Assembly: GCA_963780675.1 (NCBI GenBank)
Contig: CAWACR010000010.1
Location: 124,001 to 188,000, forward strand
DNA from: JAHECE01 sp963780675
Lineage (GTDB): Bacteria; Actinomycetota; Actinomycetes; Actinomycetales; JAHECE01
DNA: 64,000 nt
Direction: 5' to 3'
Position numbers and translations under genes: made by a program
The notes under the pieces: generated by a model
Database searches by the model: none
Told to the model about the DNA's origin: nothing
Seen by the model: the letters and a program-made list of their open reading frames with translations, nothing else
Shown here: one piece after another, positions 20,455 to 30,831 of the stretch
How the letters are laid out: the number at the start of each line of letters is the position of its first letter
Position numbering within the stretch: position 1 is the first letter of the stretch

Positions 20455-20743
20455 CGCGGGCTCCTTCCGGTAACCGCCAGTCTACGGCGGGCCCGGCGAG
20501 GGCGACCGGCGCCGTCCACAGGGGTCCGCGCGGGCACGCACTCCTCGTGGCCGCTCGCCACGCCCCGTCCCGGGCGCCCACTCCTCGTCGCCGGCCAGCC
20601 GTGCCCTGCTCGCAGCCCACCTCACCCTCGTCGCCGCGCCCGTCTCGTCGAGTGCTGCCGACCGGCAACGGGTCACGCCGTGTCGCGGCGGGGCGCCCGT
20701 TGTCCACAGGTCGGGTGGTGGGGGTTGCGATGTCGGCGGCGCG
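20455..20743. other. intergenic region between small protein and 13E12 HNH gene
   Basis: About 290 bp with no convincing coding frame, RNA gene or repeat. It contains the upstream regions of the minus-strand small protein and the plus-strand HNH gene; the only recognisable site is the LexA-type box at its right end. Confidence 0.5.
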
Positions 20744-20759
20744 TCGTACACTTGTTCGA
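20744..20759. promoter_or_regulatory. LexA-type SOS box upstream of 13E12 HNH gene
   Basis: The left half tcgtac and right half gttcga, separated by four bases, match the actinobacterial consensus TCGAAC-N4-GTTCGA at 11 of 12 positions. It ends five bases before the GTG of the HNH gene. Some M. tuberculosis 13E12-family genes are known to carry SOS boxes, so DNA-damage control here is plausible. Confidence 0.65.
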
Positions 20760-20764
20760 GTCAG

Positions 20765-22352
20765 GTGATGGTGCTGGTCACGGGCGCGGAACCGGGGGTG
20801 GTGGGAGTGGGCGAGGACGACGCCGCACGCTTCCCGGGTGCGCTCGCTGTGGTCAGGGTGGCCGATCGCCTCGCTGACCTCGTCAGTGAGCTCGCGTCCT
20901 GCCCCGTGACGGACCTGGCCGAGCCCGACGCCTCGCGGGTGCACGCCGTGCTGCGCCGGGTCGTGGACACCGTCGGGATCGTCCAGGCGAAGGTGCTGGC
21001 CCGGGTAGAGGCCGACGGCCGGTGGGCCACCACGCCCGCCGGCCGCGGGGCCCGGGACCTCGAAGGGTGGCTGACGACCGAGTCGGGCGGCTCACGGGCC
21101 GGGGCACGCAGGCAGACCCGCCTGGCCCGCACCCTCCAGGACGAGGCCGTACCCGGCCTCGCGGACGCGGTCACCGCCGGTGGGGTGTCGCTGGAGCACG
21201 CCGACGTCCTGACCCGCCTGGGCCCGACGACCCCGGCCCGCCGCGACGCCCTGACCGGCTCCGACCCGGGCACGAACGCCGGCGTTCCTGCTCGCCCAGG
21301 CGGGCGAGCTCGGGGTGGAGGAGTTCACCAAGGAAGTCAAGCGGTGGGCCACGAAGCTCGACCCCGACGCCGACGAACGCGGCCACCGCGACGCGAGCGC
21401 GCGCACCTCCTGCGTCCTGACCCCCCGCGATGACGGGGTGGCGATGTCGGCGTTCCTGACGGCCGTGGACGGGGCCGCGTTCGACGCCGCCCTGACCGCC
21501 GTCGCCGGTGTCCCCGCCGCCGACGACCCCCGCAACCACGCCCAACGGATGGGCGCCGCCCTGGGGGACATGGCCCGCCTCGTCCTGGACCAGGGCCTGG
21601 CCGCGGGGTCCTCCGGCGGGTTCCGCCCCCACCTGTCCGTCCACGTGTCCCTGGACACCCTCATCGCCCAGGTCCAGGCGTTGACCTCCACCGACAGCGC
21701 CGAGACCGGCGCCCGCGGCGCCGCCGCCTACCCCAGCATCCCGCCCGGCTGGGAAGCCGCGGTCCTGGCCGACGGCACCCCCATCCCCGCGTCCGTCCTG
21801 GCGCGCCTGGCGTGCGACGCCGAAGTCTCCCGGGTGGTCTTCGGGCCCGACTCCCAAGTCCTGGACGTCGGGCGCCACGAACGCCTCTACACCCGCGCCC
21901 TGCGCCGCGCCGTCATCGCCCGCGACCGGCACTGCGCCTACCCGGGGTGTTTCCAACCGCCCACGCTGTCCGAGGTCCACCACGTGCGGCACTGGGCCGC
22001 CCACGGCGGCGAGACGTCCGTTGCGAACGGTGTCCTGCTGTGCTGGCACCACCACGACGTGGTCCACAGCCGCTTCCTGCGGCTGCACCGCAACCACACA
22101 AACACCCGATGGGACTTCACCCACACCGACGGCACCCCCATCCCCCACCCCAGCAACCGGCGTTCGGGACAACCCAGCCGAGGAGCACCCCCACCCACCG
22201 ACGCCGGGAACGATCCGCCCCCCGCACCCGGTGAGGACGAACCCGAACGCGGCGCGCCCGGTCGCGAGACCGAACGACCGGACCGCCCGGACCGCCCGGA
22301 CCGCCCGGACCCCGAATCCGGTCACGCCGTCACACTGTTCGAGGTGGCTTGA
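20765..22352 (+). CDS. DUF222/13E12-repeat HNH endonuclease-like protein (one frame break)
   Basis: This family is abundant in actinobacteria and of unclear role. An N-terminal DUF222 helical domain (VHAVLRRVVDTVGIVQAKVL) is followed by a C-terminal HNH domain: ARDRHCAYPGCFQPPTLSEV, HHVRHW, then CWHHHDVVH. The frame changes near 21281; removing one base joins DPGTNA to AFLLAQAGELG. Corrected length is about 528 residues. The last ~50 residues are disordered and end in short RPD repeats. GTG at 20765 or the next ATG may be the start. It is probably SOS-controlled through the adjacent LexA-type box. Confidence 0.88.
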
Positions 22353-22363
22353 TGGAAAGGGCA

Positions 22364-23689
22364 TCAGGACGGCTTCTCAGCGCCCGGCCTCGCGTAGTAC
22401 CACCAGATCAGCCCGGTGCAGAAGGCGAAGAAGACCGTGCAGCCGATGAAGAAGGGCGTCGGGGCGATCGTTGCCAGCCCGATGCCGACCAGGAACGGGC
22501 CGAACGCCGCGATCGAGGCCGTGAACCCGATCACTCCACCGGCTTGACGCTTCGGGAAGATCATCGGCATCTGCTTGAACGTGCCGGCGTTGCCGATCCC
22601 GGCGAAGAGGAAGACCGCGAGCATCGCGATCAGGAAGCCCGTGAACTGGCTGACGTCGGTCGGGTCGAGGAAGAGCACCGAGACGGCCGTGCTGATCGTC
22701 AGGCCGATGCCCGAGACCAAAGTCCACACCGCGCCGCCGTACTTGTCGCAGAGCGGACCGAACCCGGCCCGTGCGGCCGAACCGATGAGCGGGCCGAGGA
22801 AGGCGAACGCCAGCGGGTTGGGCGCGTTCGGGAAGTCGCCGTACTCGTTCTTGATCAGCAGCGCGAACTGGGCCGCGAACCCGCTGAAGGCGCCGAAGGT
22901 CATGAGGTAGATCGCCGTCATGATCCACGTGTGCTTCTCGTTGAAGATGTCGAGTTGCTGGCGGAAGTTGGCCGTGATCGGGACGCGGCGCAGGTAGATG
23001 GCCGCGAGGACGATGCCGAGGATCACCCAGGGCACCAGGACGAGGCCGGCGTTGTGCAGGTAGAGGCTGGTGCCGTCCGCCTTCTGCTGCGGGCTCAGCG
23101 CCGCCGTACCGAGCAGGCCGAAGCCGACGACCCACGGCGTGAGGAACTGGATGAGGCTGACGCCGAAGTTCCCGATCCCGGCCTGCAGGCCCAGGGTCGT
23201 ACCGGCCATCCTCTTGGGGAAGAAGTAGCTGGTCGACGGCATGAACCCCGAGAACGCCCCGCCGCCGACGCCGGCCGCCAGGGCCAGGAGGATCAGCATG
23301 GAGTACGGGGTCGAGGCGTCCCGGACGGCGAAGGTCCACCCGAGCAGCGGCAGCAGGAGCAGGGTCGCCGAGCCGCCCACGAGGGTTCGTGTCCCGAGGA
23401 TCGGCGGCAGGAACATGTAGATCAGCCGCATCGTGCCGCCCGCCAGGCCCGGCACCGCGACGAGCCAGTACAACTCCGCTTGCGACAGGTCGAACCCGAC
23501 GTCGTTGAGCCGGGGTGCGATCGCGCTCACGAGATACCAGACGGCGAAGGCGAGCGTGAGGTTGTACGTGGTGATCCACAGCGTGCGCCACGCGAACCTG
23601 CTGTCCCAGTGCTCGGGGTCTTCGGGGTTCCAGGTGGCCAGCCACTCGGGCCCGGGTGTGCGGCTCGCGGGCTTCGCCAGGGTGCTCAT
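22364..23689 (-). CDS. narK: NarK-type nitrate/nitrite transporter (first copy)
   Basis: This inner-membrane major-facilitator protein has 441 residues and 12 predicted helices. NarK features are AAGVGGGAFSGFMPSTSYFF in the middle and AGIGNAGTFKQMPMIFPKRQ near the end, the conserved Gly-rich nitrate-signature helices. It diverges from the HTH-narGHJI operon, so it most likely feeds respiratory nitrate reductase and exports nitrite. The ATG at 23689 is chosen because STLAKPASRTPGPEWLATWN begins the usual NarK N-terminus. The frame is intact; it ends 12 bp from the HNH gene stop (convergent). Confidence 0.94.
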   Translation of the reverse strand: MSTLAKPASRTPGPEWLATWNPEDPEHWDSRFAWRTLWITTYNLTLAFAVWYLVSAIAPRLNDVGFDLSQAELYWLVAVPGLAGGTMRLIYMFLPPILGTRTLVGGSATLLLLPLLGWTFAVRDASTPYSMLILLALAAGVGGGAFSGFMPSTSYFFPKRMAGTTLGLQAGIGNFGVSLIQFLTPWVVGFGLLGTAALSPQQKADGTSLYLHNAGLVLVPWVILGIVLAAIYLRRVPITANFRQQLDIFNEKHTWIMTAIYLMTFGAFSGFAAQFALLIKNEYGDFPNAPNPLAFAFLGPLIGSAARAGFGPLCDKYGGAVWTLVSGIGLTISTAVSVLFLDPTDVSQFTGFLIAMLAVFLFAGIGNAGTFKQMPMIFPKRQAGGVIGFTASIAAFGPFLVGIGLATIAPTPFFIGCTVFFAFCTGLIWWYYARPGAEKPS

Positions 23690-23805
23690 CTCAGGCGTCC
23701 GTCCTCTCGTGGCGTGGGCAGTCCCGGTGAGCGACACCCGCCCGACTCCCCATTTACTGACAGCGGGACTATAGACCCGGTGAAAACCCCACGGCGGGAC
23801 GTTCG
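23690..23805. promoter_or_regulatory. divergent control region narK / HTH-narGHJI
   Basis: A 116-bp region between divergent starts. The only AT-rich stretch is around 23750-23785 (catttactgacag, then actatagac), where both promoters probably lie. I do not see a clear FNR-like or GlnR-like palindrome. Confidence 0.5.
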
Positions 23806-24600
23806 ATGGTAGAAATAGCCATGCCCGTCGCGACCCCCCAGGCGATCGGCCGGACCCTTGCCCGGTTCGGCCGGGTCTCGGGTGTCGCGAGCGAGGCCGA
23901 CGACGCCGCCCCTTCCTCTCGCGAGGCGATCTTCGACCTGGTAGAACGCTCGGCCGAGCCCCTGACGATCGAGCAGATCTGCCGGCTCTCCGGCCTCCAC
24001 GCCAACACGGTGCGCGCCCACCTCGAGGTGCTCCACGCCGCAGGTCGCGTCGAGCGGACCCAGGAAGCACCCCGCGGCCGCGGCCGGCCGCCGTGGCTCT
24101 ACAGCGTGGCTCCCGGGGCCCGGTCCGCCCGAGCCGAACTCGCCGAGACCCTCCTCGATCAACTCCGAGACGCCGCCGCGCGCGGTCTCGCGGAGGCGGC
24201 TGCCGAGCGCTGGGCTGCCGCGGTCCGTTCAGAGGCCAAGCCCTCGGCGCATCCCGCGACCCCGGACGACGCCGTCCGCAACGCCGCCGACGCACTCGAG
24301 GACCTGGGCTTCGACGCCCGTGTGGACGGCGTCGGCGACCGCATCGAACTGCGCGGCTGCCCCTACGCCGAACTCGTCGCCGACCGGCCCGTGATCTGCG
24401 ACATCCACGCCGCACTCCTGGGCGAGCTCCTCAGCGACTCCGGTCAGCCGGTGGCGCTGCGGCGCCTCGATGTCGGGGTCCGACCGGGCGTGTGCGTCGC
24501 CCGCCTGAACCGCCCCGACCTCACCCCGGCCCGGACGGTCACGCCTCCGGTCGCAGTCGCCCGCCCGCCCGAGCCCACCCCGAGGAGCCCCCGGACATGA
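23806..24600 (+). CDS. HTH regulator with three conserved-type cysteines, first gene of nar operon
   Basis: This is a COG2345-type regulator. A winged helix covers residues ~38-105 (EPLTIEQICRLSGLHANTVR is the recognition region). A C-terminal domain carries C185 (RGCPYAEL), C198 (VICDIHAALLGELL) and C230 (RPGVCVAR). The C-x12-C pair plus a third cysteine recalls SufR-like regulators that bind an Fe-S cluster, so redox, oxygen or NO sensing is a reasonable guess. Its TGA overlaps the narG ATG (ATGA at 24597-24600), so it is translated with the nitrate reductase it presumably controls. ATG at 23806 is used; ATG at 23821 is possible. Confidence 0.87.
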   Translation: MVEIAMPVATPQAIGRTLARFGRVSGVASEADDAAPSSREAIFDLVERSAEPLTIEQICRLSGLHANTVRAHLEVLHAAGRVERTQEAPRGRGRPPWLYSVAPGARSARAELAETLLDQLRDAAARGLAEAAAERWAAAVRSEAKPSAHPATPDDAVRNAADALEDLGFDARVDGVGDRIELRGCPYAELVADRPVICDIHAALLGELLSDSGQPVALRRLDVGVRPGVCVARLNRPDLTPARTVTPPVAVARPPEPTPRSPRT

Positions 24601-27600
24601 CCGGACCGACCGTCACCTCAGACGCCGCGCGCGAGTTCCTGGTGGGAGCCGGCCGCTTCTTCACCCCGGGCGAGGTCTCCGCCGACCGACGCACGGTCAC
24701 CCGCCATGGTGGTCGGGACGCCGACGTCTTCTACCGGGACCGGTGGAGCCACGACAAGGTGGTGCGCTCCACCCACGGCGTGAACTGCACCGGCTCCTGC
24801 TCGTGGAAGGTGTACGTCAAGGACGGCATCATCACGTGGGAGACGCAGCAGACGGACTACCCGAGCATCGGGCCCGACAGCCCCGAGTACGAGCCGCGCG
24901 GCTGCCCCCGCGGCGCCGCCTTCTCCTGGTACACGTACTCCCCCACCCGCGTGCGCTACCCCTACGTCCGCGGCGTCCTGCTGGAGGCCTACCGGGCCGC
25001 GAAGAAGACGCACCCGGACCCGGTCGAGGCGTGGGCCGCCGTCGTCGGCGATCCGCAGACGCGACGCCGATACCAGAAGGCGCGCGGCAAGGGAGGCCTG
25101 GTGCGCGCGTCCTGGGACGAGACCCTCGAGATCGTCGCCGCGGCGCATGTCCACACGGCGAAGACCCACGGGCCGGACCGGATCTTCGGCTTCTCGCCGA
25201 TCCCGGCGATGTCGATGGCCTCGCACGCCGCGGGCAGCCGCTTCATCAGCCTCATGGGCGGGGCGATGCTCGTCGTTCTACGACTGGTACTGCGACCTGC
25301 CCGTCGCCTCGCCGCAGGTGTTCGGCGACCAGACCGACGTGCCCGAGTCCGCGGACTGGTGGAACGCCTCCTACCTGATCATGTGGGGCGCGAACGTCCC
25401 CGTGACCCGCACCCCCGACGCGCACTTCATGGCCGAGGCGCGCTACCGCGGGCAGAAGGTCGTCACCGTCTCCCCCGACTACGCCGACAACACGAAGTTC
25501 GCCGACGAGTGGATGTCGCCGCACCCCGGCACCGACGGCGCCCTGGGCATGGCGATGGGCCACGTGATCCTCAGGGAGTTCTTCGTCGACCGCCAGGTGC
25601 CGCGGTTCCTCGACTACGTGAAGACGTACAGCGACCTGCCGTTCCTCCTCACGCTCAAGGAGAAGGACGGCACCTGGGTGCCGGACAAGTTCGTGACCGC
25701 CGCGGACCTCGGGGACCCGAGCGAGGGCGCGGCGTTCAAGACGGTGCTCGTGGACGCCGCGACGGGGCGACCGCACGTGCCGAACGGCTCGCTCGGCTTC
25801 CGCTACGCGGAGGCGGGGATGGGCAAGTGGAACCTCGACCTCGAGGGCGTCGACCCGGCGCTGAGCCTCTACGGGGCCGCGGGGTCCGAGACCGCGACGG
25901 TGCTGCTGCCGCGCTTCGACGTCGGGCAGGAGAAGGGCGAGGGCGGCGGGGTGCACGCGCGCGGCGTCCCGGCGGCACGCCTGAGGACCGCCGACGGCGA
26001 GCGGCTGGTCACCACGGTGTTCGACCTCATGCTCGCGCAGTACGGGGTGGGCCGGCCGGGGCTGCCCGGCGAGTGGCCGGGCGGCTACGACGACCCGGCC
26101 CCCTACACGCCGGCGTGGCAGGAGGAGATCACGGGGGTGCCGGCCGCCCAGGCGATCCGGGTGGGCCGCGAGTTCGCGCAGAACGCCGAGGACTCCGGCG
26201 GCCGGTCGATGATCATCCTGGGGGCGGGGACCAACCACTGGTTCCACTCGGACACCATCTACCGGACCTTCCTCGCCCTCATCACGCTCACCGGCTGCCA
26301 GGGCGTGAACGGCGGCGGCTGGGCGCACTACGTGGGCCAGGAGAAGTGCCGGCCGGTCACGGGCTGGGCCAACCTCGCGTTCGGACTGGACTGGGCACGT
26401 CCGGCGCGCCAGATGATCGGGACGGCGTTCTGGTACGTCAACACCGACCAGTGGCGCTACGACCGCCTCGGCGCCGACACCCTCGCCTCACCGCTCGGCG
26501 AGGGGCGGTTCGTGGGCCAGAGCATGATCGACGCGCTGACGCAGTCCGCGCGCTCGGGCTGGATGCCGTCCTTCCCGTCCTTCGACCGCAACCCGCTCGA
26601 CCTCGCCGACGAGGCCCGGGCGGCCGGGATACCGGCGTCGGAGTACGTGGCCGGCGAGCTGAAGGCCGGACGGCTGAGGTTCGCCGTCGAGGACCCCGAC
26701 GCGCCCGAGAACTGGCCCCGCGTGCTCACGCTCTGGCGTGCCAACCTCCTCGGCTCCTCCAGCAAGGGCAACGAGTACTTCCTCAAGCACCTCCTCGGCA
26801 CCGACCACGCGGTGCGCGCGGAGGAGACGCCCGAAGGCGAGCGGCCCCGGGACGTGACGTGGCGCGAGGAGGGCCCGGCCGGGAAGCTCGACTTGCTCGT
26901 CAGCATCGACTTCCGGATGACGAGCAGCGGGCTGTTCGGTGACGTCCTGCTCCCGGCGGCCACGTGGTATGAGAAGCACGACCTCTCGAGCACCGACATG
27001 CACCCCTACGTGCACGCCTTCACCCCGGCCATCGAGCCGCCGTGGGAGGCCAAGAGCGACCACGACATCTTCCACGCGCTCGCCCGGAAGGTCTCGGCGC
27101 TCGCGGCCGGTCACCTCGGGGTCCGCGAGGACCTCCTGGCCATCCCGCTGTTCCACGACACCCCGGACGAGCTGGCGCTGCCCGGCGGCGTGGTCAAGGA
27201 CTGGAAGAGCGGCGAGGTGGACCTGATCCCGGGCAGGACGGCGCCGAAGTTCCTCGTCACGCAGCGGGACTACACCGCGATCGGGGCGAAGATGGCGGCC
27301 CTCGGGCCGCTCCTGGACACGGTCGGGACCGTCACGAAGGGCGTGGCCGTGAAGACGGCGCCCGAGGTGGCGCTCCTCGCGCGGACCAACGGGGTGATCG
27401 CCGAAGGCCCGACGGCGGGGCGCCCGGCCCTGGTGACCGACGTGCAGGTGTGCGAAGCGATCCTCGCGCTGAGCGGGACCACGAACGGACGGGTCGCCGT
27501 CGAGGGTTTCCGGCACCTCGAGGGGCGGACGGGGCAGCGACTGGCGGACCTCGCGTTGGACCACGAGGGCAAACGGATCACGTTCGCCGACACCCAGGCG

Positions 27601-28293
27601 CGGCCGGTGCCCGTCATCACGAGCCCGGAGTGGTCGGGCAGCGAGCACGGCGGCCGGCGCTACACCGCGTTCGCCATCAACGTGGAGCGGCTCAAGCCGT
27701 GGCACACCCTCACGGGCCGGCAGTCCTTCTTCCTCGACCACGACTGGATGAGCGAGATCGGGGAGAACCTGCCCACCTTCCGGCCGCCGCTCAACATGCA
27801 CCGCCTGTTCGGCGACCAGACGACCGGCGTGGGCAAGGAGGTCACCGTCCGCTACCTCACGCCGCACTCCAAGTGGTCCATCCACTCCGAGTACCAGGAC
27901 AACCTCTTCATGCTCTCGCTGTCCCGCGGCGGGCCGGAGATCTGGATGAGCCCCCAGGACGCCGACACGATCGGCGTCAAGGACAACGAATGGATCGAGG
28001 CGTACAACCGCAACGGCGTGGTGGTGGCGAGGGCCATCGTCAGCCACCGGATGCCGGCCGGGACCGTGTACATGTATCACGCCAAGGATCGGACGGTGGA
28101 CGTGCCCCGGACCGAGACGTCCGGCCTGCGGGGTGGCATCCACAACTCGCTGACGCGACTCATGATCAAACCGACGCACATCGTGGGCGGGTACGCGCAG
28201 CTCTCGTTCTTCATGAACTACCTCGGGCCCACGGGCAACCAGCGCGACGAGGTGACCGTGATCCGGCGTCGGTCGCAGGAGGTCGAGTACTGA
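24597..28293 (+). CDS. narG: respiratory nitrate reductase alpha subunit (one frame break)
   Basis: This is the bis-MGD catalytic subunit, reducing nitrate to nitrite on the cytoplasmic face. The span gives about 1,231 residues, the usual size. The FS0 cluster ligands are His60, Cys64, Cys68 (HGVNCTGSC) and Cys103 (RGCPRG). The Mo-ligand region YDWYCDLPVASPQVFGDQTD follows. One extra g near 25268 breaks the frame: removing it joins MGGAML to SFYDWYCDLP. No twin-arginine signal is visible, as expected for NarG. It overlaps the regulator before it (ATGA) and a tiny ORF after it (TGATG). Confidence 0.95.
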
Positions 28294-28355
28294 TGGCGCA
28301 GACGCTTCAGCCCACCGCGAACGTGTCGTCCTCGAGGACCGGGAGCGCCCGATGA
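28293..28355 (+). CDS. 20-codon ORF coupled to narG and narH
   Basis: It reads MAQTLQPTANVSSSRTGSAR and stops. The ATG shares a base with the narG stop (TGATG), and its own TGA overlaps the narH ATG (ATGA). No ribosome-binding site is needed under coupling. It may be a translational bridge that passes ribosomes from narG to narH rather than a functional peptide. It is not an obvious fragment of NarG or NarH, whose ends are both intact. Confidence 0.4.
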   Translation: MAQTLQPTANVSSSRTGSAR

Positions 28356-30097
28356 AGGTCATGGCCCAGGTCGGGATGGTGATGAACCTCGACAAGTGCA
28401 TCGGGTGCCACACCTGCTCCGTCACGTGCAAGCAGGCGTGGACCAACCGCGCCGGCATGGAGTACGTGTGGTTCAACAACGTGGAGACGCGCCCCGGCCA
28501 GGGGTACCCGCGCACCTATGAGGACCAGGAGAAGTGGCAGGGCGGCTGGGTCCTCAAGCGCGGGAAGCTTCGGCTGCGCTCGGGCGGGCGCCTCAAGCGG
28601 CTCGCGACGATCTTCAGCAACCCCACGCTCCCGGAGCTCAACGACTACTACGAGCCCTGGACCTACGACTACGACACGCTGATCTCCGCCCCCCTCGGCG
28701 AGCACACGCCGGTGGCCCAGCCCCGGTCCCTGATCTCGGGCAAGCCCATGAAGATCGAGTGGTCGGCCAACTGGGACGACGACCTGGGCGGCGGGCCGGA
28801 ACTCGCCACCGAGGACCCGGTGCTGAAGAAGATCAAGGCGGACGTGGGCGACCGGGTCAAGCTCGACTTCGAGCGTGCCTTCCTGTTCTACCTTCCCCGC
28901 ATCTGCGAGCACTGCCTCAACCCCGCGTGCGTGGCGGCGTGCCCCTCGGGCGCGATGTACAAGCGCAGCGAGGACGGGATCGTCCTCGTGGACCAGGACG
29001 CCTGCCGCGGCTGGCGCATGTGCGTGACGGGCTGCCCGTACAAGAAGGTCTACTTCAACCACCGCACGGGCAAGGCCGAGAAGTGCACGCTCTGCTACCC
29101 GCGCATCGAGGTGGGCCTGCCCACGGTCTGCTCGGAGACGTGCGTGGGCCGCCTGCGCTACCTCGGCCTCTTCCTCTACGACGCGGAGGCCGTGACGGCG
29201 GCGGCGGCCACGCCGGACCCCCGGGATCTCTACGAGGCGCAACTCGGCCTCATCCTCGACCCCGACGACCCCGAGGTGCAGCGCGCCGCGATCCGCGACG
29301 GCATCCCGCCGGACTGGCTCGACGCCGCCCGGCGCTCGCCGGTCTACCAACTCGCCAAGGTGCACCGGGTGGCCCTGCCCCTGCACCCGGAGTACCGGAC
29401 GATGCCGATGGTCTGGTACATCCCGCCGCTGTCCCCCGTGGTGGACGCCCTGCGCGAGACGGGCAACGACGCCGAGGACGCGGGCGCCCTGTTCGGCGCC
29501 CTCGACGCCCTGCGCATCCCGATCGAGTACCTCGCCGAGCTCTTCACGGCCGGTGACGTCGCACCCGTCCGGGCCGCGCTCGAGACTCTCGCCGCGATGC
29601 GGTCCTACATGCGGGACCACAACCTCGACCGCCCCGCGGACCCGTCGATCCCGGCCGCCGTCGGCATGACCGAGGAGGCCATGCACGCGCTCTACCGGCT
29701 CCTCGCGATCGCCAAGTACGAGGACCGGTACGTCATCCCCACGGCGCACGCCGAGACCGGGCGCCAGCTCGAGGAACTGGCGTGCTCCCTCGACTACGAG
29801 GGGGGTCCCGGGGTCTACGAGTCCGGACCGTTCGGAGAGGCGTCGGGCCGGTCGGTGCCCGTGGCTGTCGAGACGTTCCACGCCCTCCAGCAACGTCAGC
29901 GCAGCGAGGTCACCGTGCCGCCGGAGGATCGCGAGGGGCGCGTCAACCTCCTCAACTGGGACGGGCAAGGCGTGCCGCTGGGCATGCCGACCGTGCGCCC
30001 CGGGGCTGCGGGCGGGCCTGGCGCGACCGGCGGGCCTGGCACGACCGGCGACGACGCCCGTGGATCCGGGCACGGCGAGCACGGAGGTGCGCGGTGA
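28352..30097 (+). CDS. narH: respiratory nitrate reductase beta subunit
   Basis: NarH is the Fe-S relay from NarI heme to NarG. All four cysteine groups are present: C16/C19/C22/C26 (CIGCHTCSVTC); CEHCLNPACVAACPSG; CRGWRMCVTGCPYKK, where Trp replaces a cysteine as in the known 3Fe-4S site; and CTLCYPRIEVGLPTVCSETC. The frame is intact at 581 residues, slightly long because of a Gly/Pro-rich tail of about 50 residues. It lies between the tiny coupled ORF and narJ, and its TGA overlaps the narJ GTG. Confidence 0.97.
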   Translation: MKVMAQVGMVMNLDKCIGCHTCSVTCKQAWTNRAGMEYVWFNNVETRPGQGYPRTYEDQEKWQGGWVLKRGKLRLRSGGRLKRLATIFSNPTLPELNDYYEPWTYDYDTLISAPLGEHTPVAQPRSLISGKPMKIEWSANWDDDLGGGPELATEDPVLKKIKADVGDRVKLDFERAFLFYLPRICEHCLNPACVAACPSGAMYKRSEDGIVLVDQDACRGWRMCVTGCPYKKVYFNHRTGKAEKCTLCYPRIEVGLPTVCSETCVGRLRYLGLFLYDAEAVTAAAATPDPRDLYEAQLGLILDPDDPEVQRAAIRDGIPPDWLDAARRSPVYQLAKVHRVALPLHPEYRTMPMVWYIPPLSPVVDALRETGNDAEDAGALFGALDALRIPIEYLAELFTAGDVAPVRAALETLAAMRSYMRDHNLDRPADPSIPAAVGMTEEAMHALYRLLAIAKYEDRYVIPTAHAETGRQLEELACSLDYEGGPGVYESGPFGEASGRSVPVAVETFHALQQRQRSEVTVPPEDREGRVNLLNWDGQGVPLGMPTVRPGAAGGPGATGGPGTTGDDARGSGHGEHGGAR

Positions 30098-30831
30098 GCG
30101 GGCACAGGGACGGTCCCGAGGCCGGCCACGGGGCCGGGCACGGGCTCGGGACCGGCCGGCACCCGGCCGTCGGCCGCGCGCCGCGGGAGACCGACGCCAC
30201 ACCACAGGACTCCGTCGCCGTTGCGCGCCTCGCCGCGTCGTGGCTGCTCTGGTACCCGGACGAGCGCCTGGGCGAGCGCCTCCCCGCGCTGGCGGCCGCC
30301 GTCGAGACCCTGCCGAGCGCCACAGGTCGGCCGCTGCGGACCTTCCTCGACCACCTCGCGGGCACCCCGCTGCTCGACGTCCAGCGCCACTACGTGGCCG
30401 TCTTCGACATGAAGCGCAAGGCGTGCCCGTACCTCACGTACTGGACCGACGGCGACACCCGCAACCGGGGGCGCGCGATCCTGCGGTTCAAGCAGGCGTA
30501 CCTGGAGGCGGGCTTCGACGCCGGCACCGCGGAACTCGCGGACCACCTGGCCGTGGTGCTGGAGTTCGCGGCCGTGGGCGACCGCGAGACCGGCGACGCG
30601 CTCCTCTCGGCCCATCAGGGGCCGATCGGCCTGCTCCGGGACGCACTCGCCGCCATCGACTCGGTGTACGTCCACGTGCTCGACGCCGTGCTGGCCACCC
30701 TGCCCCGCGTGACCCCGGAGCTCGAACGCCGGATGGCGGAGATCGCGGCGAGCGGGCCGCCCGTGGAGCAGGTGGGCCTGGAGCCGTTCGGTGTGACGAT
30801 CCCTCTCGAGAGCGTAGGAGCCCGGCGATGA
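30094..30831 (+). CDS. narJ: nitrate reductase assembly chaperone
   Basis: NarJ binds the NarG N-terminus and allows Moco insertion; it is not part of the final enzyme. The 245-residue helical protein has the family segment VAVFDMKRKACPYLTYWTDG, then RGRAILRFKQAYLEAGF. GTG at 30094 overlaps the narH stop and has GGAGG about ten bases upstream. The first ~35 residues are a His/Gly-rich extension. Confidence 0.94.
   Translation: MSGHRDGPEAGHGAGHGLGTGRHPAVGRAPRETDATPQDSVAVARLAASWLLWYPDERLGERLPALAAAVETLPSATGRPLRTFLDHLAGTPLLDVQRHYVAVFDMKRKACPYLTYWTDGDTRNRGRAILRFKQAYLEAGFDAGTAELADHLAVVLEFAAVGDRETGDALLSAHQGPIGLLRDALAAIDSVYVHVLDAVLATLPRVTPELERRMAEIAASGPPVEQVGLEPFGVTIPLESVGARR

Noticed and set aside
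26488..30205. Very long open frames on the minus strand opposite narG and narH (more than 600 codons each)
   Set aside because: They are antisense to clear narG and narH, have no recognisable motifs and a composition typical of high-GC complementary frames.
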